Shown here: positions 30,168 to 40,501 of the stretch, one piece after another | Layout: each line of letters starts with the position of its first letter | How positions within the stretch are numbered: position 1 is the first letter of the stretch | Origin: Agarophyton chilense | Taxonomy: Eukaryota; Rhodophyta; Florideophyceae; Gracilariales; Gracilariaceae | Length of the DNA stretch: 64,000 nucleotides | Direction: 5' to 3' | NCBI GenBank assembly: GCA_030374765.1 | Contig: JARGXX010000122.1 | Location: 1-64,000 of the forward strand | Program-made: the position numbers and the translations under genes | Notes under the pieces: generated by a model | Databases searched by the model: none | What the model was told of the DNA's origin: nothing | What the model saw: the letters and a program-made list of their open reading frames with translations, nothing else

Positions 30168-31413
30168 TTATCGAGTCACGTTTCTTCTAATGACCCACTG
30201 GGGTGATCCGTCTAGAACAAGGTGCTTGATCCGAACTGAATTACCGTGGTCAGATGTCGCAGTGAGGGCAATTGATCCTAGTATGTGACGTGCTGAACTG
30301 GTGTGCCGGCCAGTTCCGTACTGCCAGTTCGTGTGTCCGTTGAGTGCCAGGGGTATGGCATCTAGCTTCGGGTTAGCTGGCAATCCGATGTGATCGGCTA
30401 GTAAGTTCAGTTCTATTGATCCAATTGCGGAGAACGATGCTTCGTCGCCAAGCAGTGGTCCGAGTTCGACCAGAGATGTATCGGTACTGGCGGATGAGCT
30501 AGTCAGAGTTGCCATATTAAATGAGACAGTCTTCCTCTTAGACTTGTCTCTGCTGTGCTGATCATGGTAAGGTGTGTTTCCAGTGTAATTAGAGTGACGA
30601 CCGTTTTCTTTTGACCCAGATGGGGCATCAAATGACTTCATATGCGATGGGAATGAGCCGTCGGGATTGTGGTTGCTCCTCCAGTGTCCATATTTTCTGC
30701 ATTCATCACAGGGATACTTTAAAATGGAAGATTGTCCCTTGTAACGGCTTCTGTGACTGCGAGGATGTTCTCGAGTATGGCTTGTTCCAGCAGAGCTGGC
30801 AACAAGCGATCCAATTTCGCTGTTTGGGGAGGTCTTATCGCAGTGCTTAATGACCGAGGCTACTGATTGATCCGTGATAGAGTTGATAAACTCTTCATTC
30901 GACGACTGCAAAATGAGGTTCTCATCAGATGATTCGCCTGCTGCCATAACGGAAACCCGTTTGGAGTCATCAATGGCGGAATTAGATAGTAGCATTAAAG
31001 CAGTAATGCACTCGGGTAGCCTGGTAGTAGAAGATATGGAGTTGAACTTTGGAACTTGTGTCGAGAATCGAGACTCGAAGTTCTTCATGGTCTCGGTGCT
31101 GCAACGGCGAGTATTCCATAGCATATTGAGCGCGGGAAGCTTCACTTACTATAGAGAGGGCATCCTTCTGATATATATTGCCCACGAAGAAGTCTACTTC
31201 CCAATCTTCAATCAGCTCAGTCTGTGACATTCCAGTGCGAAGATCTTTTGCACGGCCATAAAATTGAGATTTGATACAAACAGCCTGCATTGCTGTCGGC
31301 ATCTTGCTGCTATTAGAGTCTGGGAGAGTTTTGTGAAACGTCTGCCAGAGCTTGACTGCATCTTGATATTCTTCCTGGTCACCCCTCCCATCAGTCCATG
31401 GAGGGGATCTCAC
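30168..31413 (-). pseudogene. copia element C gag and protease
   Basis: Gag starts in the frame at 30982-31413 (EEYQDAVKLWQTFHK, DLRTGMSQTELIEDWEVDFF) and continues, after a frame change near 31100, in a 325-codon frame. That frame holds YPCDECRKYGHWRSNH, a CX2CX4HX4H/C-type knuckle. The protease follows at about 30200-30480: LLGDEASFSAIGSIELNLL occupies the place of the retropepsin D-[ST]-G motif, which is no longer canonical, then IKHLVLDGSPQWVI. Frame loss and the altered active site make it defective. Confidence 0.75.
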
Positions 31414-31623
31414 ATCCCAGGAGAACTTGGTCCTAGACGAAAAGTTGGCTTAGAATGCTGGGCCCATCACTAAAAATAATTAGACTGCGCCTTCGTGCTT
31501 GGTCGAGCTAGTCGACTGAGAACGACAAATTCAAGTGCGTTCTGTCAGTGTAAAACAAATTCCGCATTGAGAGAGAGGTCTCTACCTCTTCCCTCTGGTT
31601 TACCAACTACAAACATGGTGATT

Positions 31624-31790
31624 TGTAAGGACACACAATTACAACATATAAGCGTGCGCAATACATTACAAAAACTGTTGCCACGAAATAATATCAACGA
31701 GTCACGGTACAGCCATGAAGAATACAAATACGAAAAGATGGGGCGGTTGCATCAAGAGAAGGTCAGTTTCATCAACCTACCATTCTAATA
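31624..31790 (-). repeat. 5' LTR of copia element C (167 bp)
   Basis: It is the partner of 26798-26964. In element orientation it runs from TATTAGAATG to CCTTACA. The target duplication GAAGC follows at 31791-31795. Confidence 0.88.
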
Positions 31791-31795
31791 GAAGC

Positions 31796-33165
31796 ATTCA
31801 CGTTAGTCGGTTATCACAGTTTTTATGAATATAATCCGTTCATTGTAACAATTCCTATCATTGTCGATGACAGTACACATTCTTCTTTAGTGCTCAGTCT
31901 GCTTTTTCCCTTATTAAGATTTCTACACCAATCGTGCATTTGACTAACTTTACTTCTTCAATCAACACTTTTCTTTGAAAAACAAAGTATTGAGAGTGCT
32001 ACCAAATAAAAGAAGAAGCTTATTTATCTTCGTAATCATCTTCGAGAACTCATACAAGTGCGTACGTTAAGTTTTTTTCAAACTCTTTGTAAGATTTTAA
32101 GTTGTGGTCGAGATCTGTTTGGCTACGTTTCCCCTTTCCAAAACAGTTTTAACACTACAGTCAAAGAACGTGGTATTTCTTTGTCATCGCAGATATTTCG
32201 AAATATTTACAGTGCTTCCTTCCAGTTATCAGTAGTTGTTTCGTTATGAATATTTAAAGGAGCCTGCCAATTTGGGCAAACTGTATATCAGATGAGACGT
32301 TCAGTCTAACCAGAGCTAGGGCTGCCCGCACATGGGAAGAGAGGCGGCCTGAGCCGGAAGCAGCCACTAGTATTGCGTGCTTTTTCTCAGCCGTTCCACT
32401 GGCTTTGGCTCAGCCGTGCCATCGTCTCATAACTCGCTTCGGCACGAGAACTCTCAGTAAAAATAATAGAGAAAGCTGGCCGCTGCTTCCAACTGCGAAC
32501 AGATCCAGCACTGTTTGTGCAGCCAATGAGAAAGGAGCCACTGACGTCTTTTCATTGGCTGCCCGCCGTAGTAGGAACGGTCAGGCGGTCGCCGGCGCCT
32601 CCACTTAATGAGCCCGAGAATCGCGACGCTCCCGTACTTAATCCCGGACTCTGTTCACATCCTCGTATGGTGCGACTCACACATCTTCAGTCGTAGCTTC
32701 AGTCTCAACTTCACTCACAGCTTCAGCCGTAGCTTCAACAGCACCTCGAGCAAATAGCTTCAGCGGGTTTTTGCAGTGTTCCCAAGCGCGACTCAAACAA
32801 CTATCTCAGTCGCAGCTTTAACAGCAGCTTCAGCTCCAGTGTCAGATTCTTCAGCCAAGGAAATGTTTGAGCTTTTGCCTTCGTATCGTCTTTCGGACGA
32901 AATACCCATGAAAGCACCCAGAGACCAATAGCCCATTTTACAAGCCGAGGGGATGCTTCGGCTATGAGATGCTCGCTTGAGCTTTACCATCTTGTGAATC
33001 TCAGAACTGCCCTCGGTTGTAATCGGATATGTACATTTCTACGGAGCGCTACAACTATCTACTGCACCAAACTCACCTTCAGACCTCCATGTCGTCCCCA
33101 TCGGCACCTTGCGACACATTACCATCTTCCGCATCTCCTGAATCGGTCTCTGTACTGCTCACAAC
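31796..33165. other. intergenic, no recognised gene
   Basis: The first 450 bp are AT-rich. 32280-32680 is GC-richer with no gene. 32684-32880 holds a degenerate CTTCAG-type repeat. 32960-33165 is the region just beyond the RB C-terminal homology. Short ORFs are not supported. Confidence 0.5.
32684..32880. repeat. degenerate CTTCAG-rich short tandem repeat
   Basis: Loosely spaced copies of a 9-12-bp motif around AGCTTCAG / AACTTCA (CTTCAGTCGTAG, CTTCAGTCTCAA, CTTCAGCCGTAG, CTTCAACAGCAC, CTTCAGCTCC, TTCTTCAGCC) recur with variable spacing. It looks like an old minisatellite. Confidence 0.4.
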
Positions 33166-36100
33166 TCAACTTGATCTTCCGATGACTTCTTGCACCTCCC
33201 GCCGCACTGCGGTACATCTTGCGTCGGCAACCGGCCCGTCGAAACTCAGTGGTCGATACTGTCTTCTCTCCCGGCTTCTGTGACTCACTGCAACATTTCC
33301 GATAGGACTTTCCCCAAAGGCGAATGGTGACCGAGTACCCGGTGTCATTGAACCCAGATCGTTGCCTTGACTTCTCCGCACGCTGTGCTGTCAACTCAGA
33401 GCCATATTCCTCGTGGACGGTGACATGGGAGAAACAAAAATCGATCCGATTTGTTTTGGAGATCTTTGTGTCTTCATGATGCCCATAGCACTCTGCAACA
33501 ATTTACGATCAATATCCCCAAACATTTTCTTTTGTTCCCTTCCCTGACGGCGGCTTGCCCGTCTGGAAAGGTCATTCAAACCTTCTGAAGCTTGGTCGTC
33601 TGCCTTACTCGCTCGCAATGCTTCCGCTAATCTCTTTGCATCTCGGCCTCCATTATCTTCGCCCGTCAGTACGATGAAGTTGCTCATGTAAGGCACAAAC
33701 ACTTCGTTATAGAAGCGAATGATATCGCCTGTCTCTTCAGCCGTCGATTCCGGTCGTGGCCCACTATCATCGGCAGCATCTTCCGCCAACAAATGCCCGA
33801 AATCTCCGAGAAAAATGTTACGGGACACTGGTGGAGAATTGCTCAGAAATGTGGAATCACTTGTGTGCTCCAATTGATTGTAGTGCCACACGATATGGCG
33901 GAACTGCAGTTGGATATGTTGGATCTTGGCCACGCCATCTACCACAAACAGGATGATCAAGTCAATATGTCTGTTGACTGTCAAATTCCATCTGCACCAC
34001 AGAGCATACTGCACGCTTTTCCACACTGCCGAACGAAGGTTGGTGGGGCCAAGTCTTCCTAACAAATCCCCTATTCTAGTGCTTGCCAGGGCAAACAATT
34101 TTTCAAAAAAGAAGTCTAGAACTCTTGCTCTGGCTTCAACATCTCCGTACAGTCGTTCCGGACGCCCCATTTCTTTCAACCTTAGTGTGATCATCGCCTT
34201 TGTTTCTATACGTTGTCCTTCTTCGATCTTCTGCTTTTGCGGCGTAATCGGGGATTGTTCTACACTTTCTGGCTGTTCATTATGTTCTAGTGACTGGTCG
34301 GACATCTGTGTGTTCACCAACACTCGCTCCGACAAATTTCTCTTTTGGTTAGAACGGTTTCTGCTCATCTTGCGTACAAAGGAAATCTCGACTACATGCT
34401 TGAAGAACTCGTACCAGAGGCGAGTCATGTCTCCATGCCATCCATTCTAGAATACGAGCGTCACAGCTATTCGAATGATTAACCAAGCGATGTGGCATCT
34501 GTGGTACAAGGGTATAGAATGTTTACAGCGCCTCGTAAGCTCAAAGGGTGATACATTGAACGCACGATAGGCAACTGTGAAAACGTGAAGATCCCTTCTA
34601 CCCTAGGCATAGACAGCGGTATCCCACGCGAAAGTGAGAAAGCTTTTGTGTAGGATGTAGTTGTGAAGTACATTGCTATTAAACTTTTCAGGCTGTTCGC
34701 GTAACCGACGACGTTCCTTCTCGAGAATACCTTCGATGGTTGAGAAACAGATAGCCAGAGCTTCACGTTTGTACCGGGAATTATTCAGATCCGTAATCAC
34801 GTCACAAGGCATCAGAATACCGTCTGCCAACATCAATGATAGCGTATAATGGGCGACCACCCCCAGTGACCCTTCTCAGATCGTGCGATATAGCCACACT
34901 TTCTGGCGGGCATGTGAGACACGTTTCGCTTCGAGTTTCTGGTCGTTTCTGCTTCAGCTCACTGATCCATGTTGCAGATCGATTGTTGTCAGTGCCGGGA
35001 GTGAGAGCAATGTTTGATGATGGAGGTATAGGAGGCACGATAGTCGTACAGTGCGGCGTAACGACAGCTACTGTGGCCAGTGCCTCCAATGCATCAGGGT
35101 GAGTGGACAGATAGCGTGAGAAGCGATCCTGGAATGACAGTGACGAATGCATGGCAGATTGAGTGCGCGTGCGACGCGGCGTGGGCGGGCGGGCTTATGA
35201 TGGGGTGACGGCAAAGTCGGAAGCCTTCCGAAGATTTCGGGGGCGTGGGGTAGGTGCTGCAGACTGGTTTTCGCCGTCCATACGACGTTTGCGATTGAGA
35301 GGTGTGGAAGGCTGTGATGAGGCTTTAGGCGTTGATGGTGCTGCGTGGGTAGTGGGCTGGGCCGGAGATCGTACGGGCACAGACGGGTCCTTGTTGCGTT
35401 TGAACGGTGCAGCGACGGATGGTTGTACTGGGCGGAGGCTTTGCCACGAAGTTGATGTTCCAGCGCATGAAGACTGACGTGGTAAGGGGAGCGAGAGTGG
35501 TAAAGCGGCAACGGCAGTAAGCTGTGGCGCATGAAGAAAGATACGTTCGTCGCTTACAATACGGTCATCGACAGCGGTGAGTTGTTGTGCATACAATTCA
35601 TCTATTGACTTGCCATGGGCATCGATATCATCTTCAGTAGCCTGAAAGAACGATAACCCAGTGAGGATAGCGGGGGGTAGGAGAGTTACAACTGTGCGTT
35701 GGTATTGGTGCAACTCGCTCGACACGGCGCATGTGATACGAAATACGGCGTTCTCAGGATTGTATGCTGCAATGAGACCGGACTGCGTGAGGCAGGCGAG
35801 CAGAAAATGGTAGGTTTAAAAATGGTGGTACCAGGACCCGGACGGAGATGAGAGCGAGGCCTTTGCAATGATGAACAAGAGCCATGCGAGGGTCGTGAAA
35901 CAGAGGGGTGATTGTGAAGCAAACGGCGACCAATGAGAAAGCGTAGCTTTCTCCAAACGTTTGCTGCAACCATGAAGGCGGTGTGCGATGCACGACCGTA
36001 TGGTGTTGGGAATGGGGGCCGCATGTTGCGATTGAAAAGGTCCTCGGGGGAGCGTGAGTTGAGTATGAACTCCGGAACGTGACGGACTTGGGCGTTGGCG

Positions 36101-36447
36101 GCGGAGAGTAACTGTGTGAGGGGAAGCTGGGTATCTGATCGGCGCGGTAGGCGACGGAGTGAGGTAAAGAACACAGGCGGAGGTGTATAGATTCGGGGGC
36201 CGGGGCTCGGCCGAGTTGTGGATGGTGTGCGCCAAATTAGCGATACGGATGGGAAGGGCGAGGCTTTGAACGAGGAGGTCGATACAATCCGCTGGGGGGG
36301 ACTGCGGTTGCTGTGGTTGCTTGAGCTGTTGGTGGTTGTGTTGCGAGTGAGCCTGTATGTGAGAGGGGGCGGGAGAGGGGGTAGAACAGCACACGTAAAC
36401 GCTAATTCAGTGTCCCGAGAATACCTGGAAAATGGAAAGCAGCGCAT
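33166..36447 (-). pseudogene. retinoblastoma-related protein, full-length but disrupted (copy B)
   Basis: All RB parts can be followed on the minus strand. The N-terminal domain lies near 35820-35925 (AWLLFIIAKASL) and the segment with SDERIFL near 35540. A TAA at 35195-35197 is followed by PPTPRRTRTQSAM in the same frame. Pocket A is at 34603-34860 (RYKREAL, ILHKSFLTFAWD), then FNVSPFELTRRC and CDARILEWMAWRHDSPL in other frames. Pocket B is intact inside the 345-codon frame 33391-34428 (FFEKLFALASTRIGDLL, TVNRHIDLIILFVVDGVAK, GDIIRFYNEVFVPYM). A TGA at 33391-33393 is followed in frame by the C-terminal domain (MTPGTRSPFAFGES, RPLSFDG), ending at 33166. Most disruptions are shared with copy A. 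Either it was a pseudogene before duplication or some breaks are unrecognised introns; I favour a pseudogene. An intact copy may exist elsewhere. Confidence 0.82.
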
Positions 36448-36554
36448 AAATCACACAACCAGCTAAAGAAACCATATAGTGCACGTGATGAAGCAAATAT
36501 GAGTTTGTCTGGCGTTAGTGGAGACAACATGGATGGGAGAACTTTTTGACCGAA

Positions 36555-37175
36555 GGCTACTTTCTTGCATCGTGAGCGCTTGAATGGAAATGGGGCGGCT
36601 GCTCCTACAGGTAGACAGCGTTGGGCATGAGCACAGGATTTGTCAAAGTCGAATTTGAATGTCGGCTCCGAAACGAATTCGAACCACAGCTATTGCTTTT
36701 TTGTAGCTCTTGAGACCGTTACCATCGAAGCTCGGCCGGAGTATTCACGTGCTAGATGAAGATGATGCCACTGCAAGCTGGGCGCGGGGTACCTGGGCCT
36801 TTTATTTGAAGGATTTCTGGTGCCCTCTGGGCGCGTCATCCCGTGTCCTGAGAGAGAAAATATTCGAACAACAACGGCCTGCAGATGCAAGGGTTGCCGC
36901 TTCAATCGTTCACCTTCAAGTGGGATGGGTAAGGTGAACAATTCTGTTGCCGCCGCAGACTTCCGACATGCTGACAGAGTTTCGAACTACGCAATATGCG
37001 TCCGCGACTCGGAGCAAAGTCTTTACAAGAAACAATTGCCAGCCACTGTAACAAGTCCAACAACGACACTATGTGTAGGACAGATCGCTTCTTCTTTGTT
37101 TTCATATGGAATAGATTAGATCACCATTTCCTGTGATTTCGTGCCCGTGCTTTCTTTTTTCCTCCTTTGAAGACA
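36555..37175. repeat. left inverted flank of the zinc-finger locus, copy B (621 bp)
   Basis: It is the counterpart of 3311-3938 with the same ends. It is nearly identical to copy A except for roughly 36980-37127, where it differs at many positions while copy A instead resembles the right flank. The partner right flank starts at 63724. Confidence 0.8.
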
Positions 37176-37983
37176 CAGCTCTATGAATATCAACCATAAT
37201 TCTGGAAAAGTACGCTGAATTACTCAGAAGACTTTGTGGTTCCCAGAGCAACGATGATGGACATGGACGCCCATCGTGGATTTTCATTTAAGCCCAAGCG
37301 AAAAGCGCACGGCACAACGATCGAAAAGATCCAGCCTTCGATCGGGAAAACGAAAGTCGAGGGCACAATAGACAGGAGTGGAGAAAGGTGATCAAGCCAC
37401 GGCCTGTGCTTTACAATATTTTATGATCGTTCCAATTCTGCAGCACCGTTGCGGTGGTCCTACGAGATGCGAGACAGTACGCCAAACTGTTTTCAATCTG
37501 TACCGTTTCAGCCAACCTTGAGCTCGCACATACGGTCCATTGATTGCATTCTCACCTACAGGGACATTTTAAGTTCACAAGAAATGGTGTCACACTGGCC
37601 AATCCGTTTTCTCTTTAGAACACTTGCTGGAGTGTCACCTGCAAAACTGCTTGATAGCCACATTTGCGCCAGCTCATGAATACAGTTTGATTTCGCTACG
37701 CTCGGGAGGAAGCATACTAGTACAGAAGGTACGCAACTGCTGCACGTAATCAGTTGCCCATCTGCCAGTTTCAAATACGCTGCCGAATCAGCATCTGTTC
37801 AGATGCGGTCGAGGGACAAAGAGGTTGGAGACGGAAAGGTTACGGTGCACGTTTCTGTGCTTGGGGCACAGTCGCGAACAACATGTACATTTTACCAAAG
37901 CTGATATCATCCATCACGTGAAGCACTATCTGCCTATGGATGTCCATTATTGTTTCCAAAGCGCACAGCTTTCCATCAAGATG
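37176..37983. other. spacer before the tandem array, no recognised gene
   Basis: It is almost identical to 3939-4744. A minus-strand frame 37556-37774 (KLADGQLITC, SSSFAGDTPASVLKRKR) and another at 37840-38043 (FHLDGKLCALETIMDIHRQI) look protein-like but match no family I can name. The array begins at AAATTCCCTTCCGCG (37984). Confidence 0.4.
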
Positions 37984-38151
37984 AAATTCCCTTCCGCGTT
38001 CAGTAAACGCTCCCAATTCTGTAAACTGCATCCACAACGCCACAAAAAAAATTCTATGTCTTTTTCGTATCTCGGATCACATCTGATCACTCGTATGGTC
38101 ACAGCTGCTCAAGATACTTTCCGAGCGACATCATAGTAGTATCTACCGTTT

Positions 38152-38646
38152 TTGAATATCAATGATACAAGTGAGGGCTGTCCAACATGTACCTCTATTC
38201 CACTACAGGAGACAAGCCAGCGACCACCGCACTCACTTATGTCCAACTGTGTTGATATCTCGAATCACTTTGTTTCCTTCGACGACACCAACTGCGGCAA
38301 CTGCACCCAGAGCAACGCTGAGCGCATTTCGTTCTGCTTGTTCGTGCCATCTGCACCAGCTTCTGATTTGCATACGCATGTGCGTCTCTTGGAACCCAAC
38401 GAATGCTGTCGTATGACAGACACCAGCGTCTTGCCATGCGGTCGACATCCATGCTGCCATGCGCTTCCCTCTGTTTTGCAACGAGAATCAAATGCTGTTC
38501 AGTCCGTGATTTTGTTGGAGAGCACAGCTCCTGAATTCTTTCTGTTCTGGTTTATTGCGACAAAACTGGTCCAAGATGATTCACACCGCGTTCAAATTTT
38601 GGTTTTCACAGAGAATGGAAACCAGTGTGCTTTTCGGCTGCGATGA
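38152..38646 (+). CDS. hypothetical protein, 164 aa, Cys-rich (array unit 1; repeated in all units)
   Basis: The same ORF as at 4913-5407 recurs at 40670, 43188, 45706, 48224, 50742, 53260, 55778, 58296 and 60814 with unchanged length. Two linked variants exist near residue 93: Ser-Val in units 1, 3, 5, 7, 8 and 9, and Gly-Ala in units 2, 4, 6 and 10. No family is recognised. It precedes the zinc-finger gene by 276 bp in every unit. Opposite-strand frames of 82-84 codons are open over the same DNA, so coding is uncertain. Confidence 0.25.
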   Translation: MNINDTSEGCPTCTSIPLQETSQRPPHSLMSNCVDISNHFVSFDDTNCGNCTQSNAERISFCLFVPSAPASDLHTHVRLLEPNECCRMTDTSVLPCGRHPCCHALPSVLQRESNAVQSVILLESTAPEFFLFWFIATKLVQDDSHRVQILVFTENGNQCAFRLR

Positions 38647-38922
38647 GAGATGATGCTCCGTGACGAAAAACTTCGAGTACTTTCGGACACTAGATCGAAT
38701 TGAAACAGATCACACTTTTCAGTACTTGGACGCTGGTGTCGCCGGCGAACACCGAGCTACCTTGCGTCTTTGCCATCAAAGTTGGTCGAGAAATATCGCC
38801 CTCTGTGTGTTGAAGCGTTTCCCTCACCGTTTGTTCTGTGTACTTTACACGCGTTTCAATCCTTGCGTCCTCCCTCGAAATAAGCAAGGCATCTCACACA
38901 ACAAACAACCCAATCGTTTAAG

Positions 38923-40212
38923 ATGGACAATGAACTTGTTGCACACCAGTTTTCGGGGTTTCTCAAGAGAAGGGGATTGAACTACACAAATCGCAGCAAC
39001 CAAAACAGAAGAAGCTTAGATGAGTTCCCCCGCGCTCTCCGACTACCGCCGCTTGGAAACCCTCAAGCAGGGAGTCTTCCAAGCTTCCAATCTCTATTCG
39101 GCCGCTCGGAAGATTCAAGACTTCCATCCGGCCATCGATTTATTTCTCAACGACTACCGCCGCTTGGAATATCTCAACCGGGAAGTCTTCCGGGTTTCGA
39201 ATCTTCATTTGGCCGCCCAGGCGATTCCAGACTTCCATCTGGCCATCAATTTAGATCTCTTCGACTACCGCCGCTTGGAAACCCGCAACCACAAAGTCTT
39301 TCGAGTTTCCAATCTCTATTCGGCCGCCCATTCGGCCGCCCGGAAGATTCAAGACTTGGATTCGGTCATCAACCCACTTCTTGCGATGTCCGTCGGAGTG
39401 GAAGTGGAACCGCTCGTCCCGTGTCTCTCGAACGGTTTCAGGAAGCAAGGGGCACTCACCCCATTCCTGCACTCCAGTCCCACGGAAATGAACACTACAC
39501 GGAAATCCCACACCAACACCGCCATGGGGAAACAGCGTGGCGAAGAAAAAGTGTTCTGAAACTACCTCAGGAGCGCAAGAGTCGGGATGAAGGCGCCCCA
39601 GAGATTGCACAGAGATTTTGTTCAGATAGCATTCGCCAATCTCCAGTTCATGTGCCTTATCCTGCCCCGGAAGCGTCGTGTCTCGTTCAAGAAGTTTCCC
39701 ACCGGTCTCCTGAGCACAACCTCCGTGACGATTCGTTGTTGCCGATACGTACAGCTCCTGCTGGTTGCTCATCATTTCCAACCCATCAACCAGGACTCGA
39801 AAAACTTGGCATCACAGGCTCCCGTACCAAACGTCCCCAGATTTTCCAGTGTGAGTGGTGTACGAAGTCGTTTGGTCGCAAGCATCATAAGGTGCGACAC
39901 ATCCAAGCCATTCATCGAAAAGTGAGTTACTTCAGCTTTCACTGCGGATCTCAATCACGTCGGTCTTTTCTAACATTTCTCTTTGCAATTGCTTTTGAAA
40001 CCATCTTCTTTGACATATCCATATTGGATGGGGTAACTCAGGTGCGCCCCTTTGTCTGCCCCGTATGCTCGCATCGGTTTGACCAGAAACAGAACCTAGA
40101 AAGGCATTTGAGTACTGTTCACTGCGTTGAGGCGGGGTTCAAGTGCCAGATTTGCGGCATCCTGTTTTCGCAAAGAGCGATGGCCGAATCCCACATGAAA
40201 ACTGCTCATTAA
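38923..40212 (+). CDS. three-finger C2H2 zinc-finger protein, one intron (array unit 1)
   Basis: Exon 1 is 38923-39921 (333 codons), the intron 39922-40041 (120 nt, GTGAGT...ACTCAG, TTTCTAAC branch-like motif), and exon 2 40042-40212. The protein is 389 aa. The N-terminal third contains three 37-41-aa Pro/Ser/Gly repeats (about residues 40-150). A Ser/His/Glu-rich middle follows, then three consecutive C2H2 fingers of the CX2CX12HX4H type at about residues 307-389: FQCEWC..., FVCPVC... and FKCQIC.... The linker between fingers 1 and 2 reads HRKVRPF only after splicing. The stop follows the last His directly. The intron is a multiple of three, so unspliced RNA also stays open (429 aa) but would insert a hydrophobic 40-residue segment between fingers. 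Finger type and linker suggest a nuclear sequence-specific DNA-binding protein. Confidence 0.75.
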   Translation: MDNELVAHQFSGFLKRRGLNYTNRSNQNRRSLDEFPRALRLPPLGNPQAGSLPSFQSLFGRSEDSRLPSGHRFISQRLPPLGISQPGSLPGFESSFGRPGDSRLPSGHQFRSLRLPPLGNPQPQSLSSFQSLFGRPFGRPEDSRLGFGHQPTSCDVRRSGSGTARPVSLERFQEARGTHPIPALQSHGNEHYTEIPHQHRHGETAWRRKSVLKLPQERKSRDEGAPEIAQRFCSDSIRQSPVHVPYPAPEASCLVQEVSHRSPEHNLRDDSLLPIRTAPAGCSSFPTHQPGLEKLGITGSRTKRPQIFQCEWCTKSFGRKHHKVRHIQAIHRKVSYFSFHCGSQSRRSFLTFLFAIAFETIFFDISILDGVTQVRPFVCPVCSHRFDQKQNLERHLSTVHCVEAGFKCQICGILFSQRAMAESHMKTAH

Positions 40213-40501
40213 GCTTTCGAGCATTTGCAATTTAGGCTGTACAAGATCTACTTTACGGAGATGGAGGATTATTTGAGGCATGTACGCGCAGAGCACCCAA
40301 ATCGCCACAGTTTATCGACGGATGTGAAGAGAGTGCAGTTGGACTGCTAAAGTCGCAAACTATACTCTCTTCACAACCGTTGATGAACTGTGACAGTGAG
40401 GGTGCTCTGCGCTTCCCTCGGTCAAAACATCATCCATGTTCAGAAAGTAGATCTTGCAAAGCTGACATTTAAAACCCCCAAAAGTCGGATGAGCATTCTC
40501 C
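40213..40501. repeat. imperfect palindrome at the end of each unit (unit 1 shown)
   Basis: Right after the stop, the frame continues as QFRLYKIYFTEMEDYLRHVR, a finger whose two Cys are Phe and Tyr. The opposite strand from about 40480 encodes FKCQLCKIYFLNMDDVL, a finger with both Cys but the first His lost. The two stretches are imperfect inverted repeats of about 120 nt centred near 40349. The inner 17-nt arms GTGAAGAGAGTGCAGTT (40324-40340) and AACTATACTCTCTTCAC (40358-40374) pair with two mismatches (one in units with GTGTAG). It recurs every 2518 bp in units 1-9. Confidence 0.75.

Larger units (their letters stand above)
26798..31790 (-). mobile_element. complete-structure Ty1/copia retrotransposon (element C)
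   Basis: It is bounded by two 167-bp LTRs and an exact 5-bp target duplication GAAGC (26793-26797 and 31791-31795). On the minus strand the order is gag, protease, integrase, reverse transcriptase, RNase H. A purine-rich GGTTGAAGGCGGAAGAG precedes the 3' LTR. The LTRs differ at many positions and the genes carry stops and frameshifts, so the insertion is old. Confidence 0.92.
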
